Assembly (NCBI GenBank): GCA_964523415.1
Contig: CAZFZB010000005.1
Coordinates: 1-61,030, forward strand
Direction of reading: 5' to 3'
DNA from: M0108 sp964523415
Lineage (GTDB): Bacteria > Pseudomonadota > Gammaproteobacteria > Chromatiales > Chromatiaceae
DNA length: 61,030 bases
Positions 55,909-61,030 of this stretch are shown here, one piece after another. Numbering within the stretch: the first letter of the stretch is position 1; each line of letters opens with the position of its first letter. The notes beneath the pieces are model-generated. The model had not been told where the DNA came from. It ran no database searches and saw nothing but the letters and a program-made list of their open reading frames with translations. The position numbers and the translations under genes were made by a program.

Positions 55909-56637
55909 TCAGGAGGGCGAGGCTAATCCCGATTCCGGCTCAGGAGGGTTCGGATAGAGAAGCCCATGAAGCCCATAGGCCAGGAGGGCGACCAGTAACC
56001 AGGAGACCAGAATATCGCTCAGAAAGTGACCGCCGGCGGCCAGGCGCGCCCAGGCGACCAGGAGGCTGTATCCCAGGGCCATGCCCAGCCAAAACCGGCT
56101 GCGGGGGGCCAATACCAGGGCGACGACGACCCAGTAGCTGGAGCCAGAGGCATGGCCGGAACTGAAGGACCCTCCCTCCTGGTCGGAGGGGATGAAGGCG
56201 GGGGTAAAGGTCAGGCCCCCCCCGAAAATCTGGCAATCTACGGGTCGCGCGCGACCCCAATGCTCCTTCAGGATGCCATTCACCAGGAGTCCCGGCCCCA
56301 AGGCCAAAACCAGCAGCAGGAAGGCCAGATCCCTTCCCCCCATCCCCAAACCGGGGAGCCAGCCGCGGCGACGGGCCAGCCCCAGGACCACCAGGGCCGG
56401 AACTCCAAGGACCAGGAACCAGTAGGTGGAAAGGAATATCAGACGCTCGAACCAGGTCCCTCGGGCCCTAAAGCCGACCCCCGGGGTATAGAAGAGGCTG
56501 GAAACAGCGAGATCCAACTGGGGCAGGAGGGTGAAAAGCAGACCGACACCCACTAAGACCAGCCACAGCCAGAGCGGGGCCTTCAGGAACCGGCGATCCG
56601 AGCCTGGATAAATCTTAAGAGGAGGAATCGGCGACAT
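55909..56637 (-). CDS. PAP2-superfamily membrane phosphatase
   Basis: This protein of about 242 residues has six spans and the PAP2 triad motifs: K-x6-RP (KEHWGRARPVD, near residue 119), SGH in FSSGHAS (near 155) and R-x5-H in ARLAAGGHFLSD (near 205). Relatives remove phosphate from undecaprenyl pyrophosphate or lipid A (LpxE/LpxT-type). Set between two GT39 genes, it may act on lipid A or recycle the polyprenyl carrier. ATG 56637 is preferred over GTG 56673; either overlaps the upstream GT39 gene. Confidence 0.87.
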   Translation of the reverse strand: MSPIPPLKIYPGSDRRFLKAPLWLWLVLVGVGLLFTLLPQLDLAVSSLFYTPGVGFRARGTWFERLIFLSTYWFLVLGVPALVVLGLARRRGWLPGLGMGGRDLAFLLLVLALGPGLLVNGILKEHWGRARPVDCQIFGGGLTFTPAFIPSDQEGGSFSSGHASGSSYWVVVALVLAPRSRFWLGMALGYSLLVAWARLAAGGHFLSDILVSWLLVALLAYGLHGLLYPNPPEPESGLASPS

Positions 56638-58177
56638 AATAGAGGAGCCACCAGCGATGGATAGGTTCGGCACATGGGTCAGGCTGGCCGGGTATGGCCT
56701 CCCGCATGCCCTCCTTCAGACAATCATACAGGAGCCTTTGCCGTTGGAGCCGGAAACCAGGGATCATGGGCCGCGGGGGGTCGCGGCTCAATAGCCACCA
56801 GCCCCCTGCCCGGGCGATCTCCCCCCGGTCAAGCGGCGGGGTCACCCGGCCTCGCAAATATTCCGAGGCCCGAAAGAGTCCGGGCCATTGGGTAATGGCT
56901 AGACCCGGGGCGTAAAACCGGGTCATGGCCACGAGTTGATAGCGGTCGGCGAAGACGGGGCCGGACAGGCCCTCCACCTCCCTGGCCAGGGCCGCGAAGC
57001 CATGGGTCTCGTGCAGGATGCGTTGCTGGCTTTCCGGAAGAGGCAGGATGCCGCTCCTGGCGTGGAGAACATAGAGACTGACAAGCAGAACATTGGCCCC
57101 CGCCGCACCCAGCAGGGCGCGGTGAAAACCCTGCGCCGCCAGGAGCGCCAGGGGAATCCCCGTCAACAGATAAAGCACTGCCCAATTAGGCTGAACGAGG
57201 CTGAAGGACGCCACCACACCAAAAAAGGCTAGGGGCAGGGCCGTCCCGGCGATCAGGATGGCCCGAGCGGGGCGATCGCAAACCAGGGGGCGGGACCTAA
57301 GAGGGCCGCGACCCCGCCAGAGCCCCGCGACCAGGGGCAAAAGCATCAGGCCCAGGAAGGCGGCCTGGATGCCCAGGAATTCCAGAACGGCCAGCAAGCG
57401 TTCGCCTAGGTTGGCCTGCGCCAGCTCGGAGGTGCGCTGGGGCAAGACCACCCCGACGGCGTCGGTCGGGCTGGCGCCGGTGGAGAAGCCATGACCGAAC
57501 TGAAAGCGGAAGCTAAGCCAATCGTTTTGGGCGTTCCAAATCAGGTTGGGCCCGAAGCATAACAGTGCCATCAGTGCCCCCAGGTAGGGCCAGGGCGTAC
57601 GCAGGACCTTGGGGTCCGCCCAGAGCATGGCCCAGAGAAAAACGGGACCAATGAGCGCCATGCCGTATTTGCCGAGCAGGCCCAAGCCCGTGACCAGGCC
57701 CGCCGTAACCCAGCGACGGCGATCCTGTCGCAGGGCGGCCAGCCCCTCGTGCAGTGCCAGGGCCCAGGCCAGGGCCAGGGGGGTATCGGGAGTAGCCAGG
57801 ACACCCGATACCAGACCGGCGAGGCTCGCGCTCGTGACCACCAGGGCCAGAAGCTGCTGCCGGGCATTCAGGCCGCAGAGACGGTAGAAACGGATGAGCA
57901 CCAGCAGGGTAAGGGTTGCGGCTAGGAGATTCCCGAGCCGTCCCGCCAAGGCCGAGCCAGGGACCAGCCGGGCGCCCAGGGCCAGCAAGGCTACACCGGG
58001 GGGGTGGTCGAAATAACCCCAGTCGAGGCTGCGGGCCCAATCGAAATAGTAGGCCTCGTCCTGGGTCACGGGGAGCATCCAGGCCGCCCACAGCCGCCAG
58101 AGGCTGATGAAGGCCAAGGCCCACCAAAGCCAACGACGGGCCAGATCCGATTCCTGGATGGGTTGGCCCGCAGGCAT
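56615..58177 (-). CDS. Second GT39-family glycosyltransferase
   Basis: This 520-residue ArnT/PMT-like inner-membrane transferase carries the loop motif LPVTQDEAYYFDWARSLDWG (Asp-Glu near residue 41) and YFDHPPGVALLALG, then about 11 spans and a periplasmic C-terminal domain. It is clearly different from the other GT39 protein in the operon (QDEAYYFDWAR against VDETYTLATAR), so it probably has another donor or acceptor. It overlaps the PAP2 gene and heads the operon. The divergent GT2-GtrA gene, 115 bp away, may make or flip its lipid-linked donor. Confidence 0.87.
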   Translation of the reverse strand: MPAGQPIQESDLARRWLWWALAFISLWRLWAAWMLPVTQDEAYYFDWARSLDWGYFDHPPGVALLALGARLVPGSALAGRLGNLLAATLTLLVLIRFYRLCGLNARQQLLALVVTSASLAGLVSGVLATPDTPLALAWALALHEGLAALRQDRRRWVTAGLVTGLGLLGKYGMALIGPVFLWAMLWADPKVLRTPWPYLGALMALLCFGPNLIWNAQNDWLSFRFQFGHGFSTGASPTDAVGVVLPQRTSELAQANLGERLLAVLEFLGIQAAFLGLMLLPLVAGLWRGRGPLRSRPLVCDRPARAILIAGTALPLAFFGVVASFSLVQPNWAVLYLLTGIPLALLAAQGFHRALLGAAGANVLLVSLYVLHARSGILPLPESQQRILHETHGFAALAREVEGLSGPVFADRYQLVAMTRFYAPGLAITQWPGLFRASEYLRGRVTPPLDRGEIARAGGWWLLSRDPPRPMIPGFRLQRQRLLYDCLKEGMREAIPGQPDPCAEPIHRWWLLYYVADSSS

Positions 58178-58292
58178 GGCGCTCCCCTGTTAGGCTGAAG
58201 GTGTCAGGGGGCGGCTGTCCGCCCCAAGTTTCATAGCTTACAATAGATGGGCCTGCGGGTAGCCGCTGGCGCTACCACAGGAACTAGCCGCC

Positions 58293-59417
58293 ATGTACGA
58301 CCCGCCCTCGGCACGGGGCCTATGCCCGCCGCCTGAACTCGCCATTATCATCCCCACCTTCAACGAGGCCGAAAATGTCGCCGAGATAGTCCGGCGGCTT
58401 CGCGCCTGTCTCCAGGATATTTCTTGGGAGATCATCTTCGTCGATGACGATTCCCCGGACGGCACCTCGGACAGAATCCAGGAACTGGCGCACGGGGATA
58501 TCCGGATCAGGTTGTTGCGGCGCATTGGCCGGCGGGGCCTTTCCTCCGCCTGTATCGAGGGCATGCTGGCGAGCACGGCACCCTTTCTGGCCGTCATCGA
58601 CGCCGATCTTCAGCATGATGAGACCCGACTGCCCCTGATGCTGGAGCGCATCAAGGCCGGGGACCTCGACCTGGTCGTCGCCAGTCGCTACGTGGCCGGC
58701 GGCAGCCTCGGCGACTGGAGCGAGAACCGGCAATCCATGAGCCGTTTTGCCAGCCGCCTGGCCCAGCTCCTGACTCATGCCGACCTCACCGACCCCATGA
58801 GCGGCTTCTTCCTGGTGCGGGCCGGTATCCTGGAGACCTGCGTGCATGACCTCAGCGGTATCGGCTACAAGATTCTCTTCGACATCCTGTCCTCGTCACC
58901 CCGACCCCTGAAATTCGAGGAAGTCCCCTATGGTTTCCGGCAGCGCCAGGCGGGGGAGAGCAAGCTCGACAATGCCGTCCTCTGGGAATACGGACTTACC
59001 CTGCTGCAAAAGCTCATAGGCCCCCGGATACCAGTGCGCTTCATCGCCTTCTCCCTCATAGGGGGCTCCGGCGTGGCGGTCCATCTGGCGGTACTCTGGC
59101 TTCTGAACCGCTGGCTGGGGGTCTCCTTCCTCGTGGGCCAATCGGTAGCCGCACTGGTGGCGATGACCACCAACTTCTTCCTCAACAACAGCCTGACCTA
59201 CCGCGATGTCCGCCTGAGGGGGCGGCAATTGCTCTGGGGCTGGTTCTCCTTTGTCATGGCCTGCGCCGTGGGCGCCATTGCCAATGTCGGTATCGCCACC
59301 TACCTCTTCGAGGGCAATTCCGGGTGGATCCTCTCCGCCCTCGCCGGCATCCTGGTAGGCGCGGTCTGGAACTACGCCGTAACGGCGGTCTACACCTGGC
59401 GAGGCAAGGCGGGCTGA
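58293..59417 (+). CDS. GT2-GtrA fusion: polyprenyl-phosphate glycosyltransferase and flippase-like domain
   Basis: This 374-residue protein joins a dolichol-phosphate-mannose-synthase-like GT2 domain (about 1-235) to a GtrA domain of four spans (about 245-370). The GT2 part has LAIIIPTFNEAENV, IIFVDDDSPDGTSD, the acid pair in IDADLQHDE and SGFFLVRAG. The enzyme would put a sugar on undecaprenyl phosphate in the cytoplasm; GtrA domains are thought to help flip such lipids. This product would suit the GT39 transferases next to it. The fusion is known in other bacteria. Confidence 0.9.
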   Translation: MYDPPSARGLCPPPELAIIIPTFNEAENVAEIVRRLRACLQDISWEIIFVDDDSPDGTSDRIQELAHGDIRIRLLRRIGRRGLSSACIEGMLASTAPFLAVIDADLQHDETRLPLMLERIKAGDLDLVVASRYVAGGSLGDWSENRQSMSRFASRLAQLLTHADLTDPMSGFFLVRAGILETCVHDLSGIGYKILFDILSSSPRPLKFEEVPYGFRQRQAGESKLDNAVLWEYGLTLLQKLIGPRIPVRFIAFSLIGGSGVAVHLAVLWLLNRWLGVSFLVGQSVAALVAMTTNFFLNNSLTYRDVRLRGRQLLWGWFSFVMACAVGAIANVGIATYLFEGNSGWILSALAGILVGAVWNYAVTAVYTWRGKAG

Positions 59418-59437
59418 AGGTTCTGGCGAGCCCGAGG

Positions 59438-60636
59438 TCAGGTCTCCCCCGCCGCCCAAACCGCTGACAGCAACTCCGCCTGCGCGAGCACCGTCTTGAC
59501 CGCCTCCGCTTGGAGATCAGGCGGATAGCCGTATTTGTTCAGGATGCGCTTGACCATCACGCGGAACTTGGCGCGGGCGCTTTCCCGCAGCGTCCAGTCA
59601 ATCGTCACGCTTTTGCGTACCTGCGTGATGAGTTCGGCGGCGATGACCTTGAGCTTCTCGTCACCCATGGCCTTCACGGCGGACTCATTCGCGGCGAGGG
59701 CATCGTAGAAGGCGACTTCGTCGTCGGTCAGGCCGAGGGTTTCGCCGCGCTTGGTGGCGGCGTCGAGTTCCTTGGCGAGGCGGATGAGTTCCTCGATCAC
59801 CTCCATCGTGCTGATGGCGCGGTTGTGGTAGGCGTTGAGGGTCTTCTTCAGCTTCTCGCTGAAGAGCTGGCTCTGCACCAGGTTCCGCTTGGAGCGCACC
59901 TTGAGTTCGTCCTTGAGGAGTTTTTCCAGCAACTCAGCGGCGACGTTCTTGTGCTTCAGCCCGCGCACCTCGGCAAGGAAGCCGTCGCTCAGGATGGAAA
60001 TGTCCGGCTTCGGCAAACCGGCGGCGGTGAAGACGTCGATCACCTGTCCGTCGGTCGTGATGGCCTTGCTCACGAGCTGGCGCACCGCCGCGTCGATCTG
60101 GTCAGGTGTCTTGCGATTGCCGTTGCTCTGCTTGTTGAGCGCGGCTTGGAGCGCCTGGAAAAAGGACACGTCGTCGCGGATCGCGGTCGCTTCGTCACTC
60201 GCGGCGCAGAGGGCGAAGGCGCGGGAGAGTTCGGTGATGACCTGCACCCACCGCTTCTTGCCGTCGTCCTGCGACAGGATGTGCTCCTGGCCAGCGGGGA
60301 TGAGGGCGAGGCGCTCGGTGGGCGTGCCGCTGGTCCACTTGTCCCACTGGAAACCGTGCATCAGGTCGCAGGCGATGCCGTGCTTCTCCAGCATCACGGC
60401 GATGGCCTGGGCCGTGTCGAAGGTCGGGTTCCCCTGGCCGCCGCTCTCGGTGTAGTTGGCGAGGGCGTGCTTGAGTTGGTCGGCGAGGCCGAGGTAGTCC
60501 ACGACCAAGTCGCCGGGCTTGTCGCGGAAGACCCGGTTCACCCGGGCTATGGCCTGCATAAGACCGTGGCCCTGCATCGGCTTGTCGGCATACATGGTGT
60601 GCAGGCAGGGCGCGTCGAAGCCGGTCAACCACATAT
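59438..60636 (-). pseudogene. hsdR: 3' remnant of a type I restriction hsdR gene
   Basis: The frame starting at MWLTGFDAPCLHTMY encodes about 398 residues that match only the C-terminal part of HsdR: helicase motif V (TGFDAP), motif VI (QAIARVNRVFRDKPG) and the DUF3387-like helical tail. The nuclease domain and the rest of the motor are missing. The upstream frame enters the end of an IS element at about 60636/60637 and meets a stop, so the apparent ATG start is not the true one. The rest may lie beyond the element, outside the window. Base use differs from the GT genes, as expected for an acquired restriction locus. Confidence 0.87.
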
Positions 60637-60654
60637 CAATGCCATTAATTTAAG
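60637..60654. repeat. Probable terminal inverted repeat of the IS4-family element
   Basis: CAATGCCATTAATTTAAG lies between the hsdR remnant and the transposase stop. It resembles the CAATGCCATTAACTTAAG-like ends of IS4-family elements as I remember them. The other end is outside the window, so neither the pairing nor the target duplication can be checked. Confidence 0.55.
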
Positions 60655-60656
60655 CC

Positions 60657-61030
60657 TCAGCGGCGACGCTTGTAGTTCCGGTGGAAGCCCTGAATCTTTG
60701 CGGGTTTCGTCGGTCTTGGGAAAGACCGGTCGGGTCTGACGGCCTCAACGGTCATGGCCATGGCCAGTATCAGTGACGTCAGGAGTTCGGTGGTGCCCGC
60801 CCCCACGAGCAGGCGCACCACCGTGTTCTTCATCTTTGACAAAGCGTGGGCGAAGTTGACCCGGTATTTCCGGCGGCGTTGGCGATAGCGCTCCGTGGCG
60901 ATGGCCTGCGCCACCCAGGCACAGATGGCGGTCAGGTTCAGCGTAAAGAGCTTGGCAAAACTATCCTGGAGCACCACACGCGCCTTGAGACCGGAGAAAT
61001 TTTCCAGTTCCAAACGGAGCTTGTCGCACT
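60657..61030 (-). CDS. IS4-family transposase, C-terminal part
   Basis: About 124 residues are visible and the frame is open to the window edge. The sequence RLELENFSGL, then LNLTAICAWVAQAIA, YRVNFAHALSKMKNTVVRLL and the ending KIQGFHRNYKRRR match the C-terminal region of IS4-family DDE transposases, including the part around the catalytic Glu helix (ELENFSG). The N-terminus and the catalytic aspartates lie outside the window. A TTG at 61013 is not a real start. Confidence 0.88.
   Translation of the reverse strand, partial: CDKLRLELENFSGLKARVVLQDSFAKLFTLNLTAICAWVAQAIATERYRQRRRKYRVNFAHALSKMKNTVVRLLVGAGTTELLTSLILAMAMTVEAVRPDRSFPRPTKPAKIQGFHRNYKRRR

Larger units (their letters stand above)
60637..61030 (-). 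mobile_element. IS4-family insertion sequence, one end only
   Basis: The element begins at the inverted repeat near 60637 and runs past the window end. It carries the 3' part of a DDE transposase gene. It interrupts the type I restriction gene hsdR. Confidence 0.8.

Noticed and set aside
59510..60739. 409-residue ORF antisense to the hsdR remnant
   Set aside because: It is a mirror of the HsdR frame with repetitive Val/Glu/Gly/His composition, and HsdR motifs are on the other strand.

Overview
The window looks like a scaffold piece (two runs of exactly 100 N at 5905-6004 and 53428-53527) from a GC-rich, Gram-negative proteobacterium. Lipoprotein signals, an RND pump, AceK, a YceF-type Maf protein, YiaV/YiaW and DUF3300/DUF2950 proteins point to Gammaproteobacteria, possibly a Chromatiales relative. 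This is inferred from protein resemblance only, and a betaproteobacterium is not excluded. No rRNA or tRNA gene was seen.

Region 1 (1-12,220) is a complete-looking clade II (atypical, Sec-exported) nitrous oxide reductase locus: nosZ, two c-type cytochromes, nosB, nosD (broken by an N gap), nosG, nosH, nosF, nosL and nosY, all on the plus strand, followed by a convergent diheme cytochrome gene. Three CRP/FNR/Dnr-like palindromes (TTGAY-N4-GTCAA type) precede nosZ, the second cytochrome gene and the convergent cytochrome gene. In the first two, a TAnnnT hexamer starts exactly 36 nt after the box start, as expected for class II activation. Together these genes would carry quinol electrons to N2O in the periplasm and supply and mature the copper sites.

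Region 2 (12,220-21,250) holds the glyoxylate bypass and its control: aceK is divergent from aceB-aceA, with a strong terminator after aceA. It is followed by rraA-like, YaiI-like, a DHH-CBS protein and a TauE/SafE exporter. A short minus-strand reading frame with one internal TAG fills the gap before tauE.

Region 3 (21,437-29,450) encodes a TatT lipoprotein and a TRAP solute receptor that would normally be neighbours. They are separated by about 3.6 kb of visibly AT-rich DNA carrying an exported YiiX-like permuted papain-fold protein and a phospholipase D lipoprotein. A ClpC-type AAA+ unfoldase gene follows.

Region 4 (29,445-34,730) is methylthioadenosine metabolism: mtnA divergent from two tandem MTA/SAH-deaminase-like amidohydrolases, then a DUF1704 (MATCAP-like) metallopeptidase.

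Region 5 (34,910-52,070) is envelope biology: patatin lipoprotein, YiaW/YiaV, MscS channel, DUF2950 and DUF3300 proteins, an RND efflux pair, two unrecognised soluble proteins, an orphan AapJ-like amino-acid-binding protein, an ArsB/NhaD-type permease and a DUF3313 lipoprotein.

Region 6 (52,332-61,030) has ndk, yceF and sppA (the last two cut by the second N gap). It continues with a GT39-PAP2-GT39 operon opposite a GT2-GtrA fusion, suggesting lipid-linked sugar decoration of the envelope. It ends in an hsdR remnant whose 5' part is cut off by an IS4-family element running out of the window.
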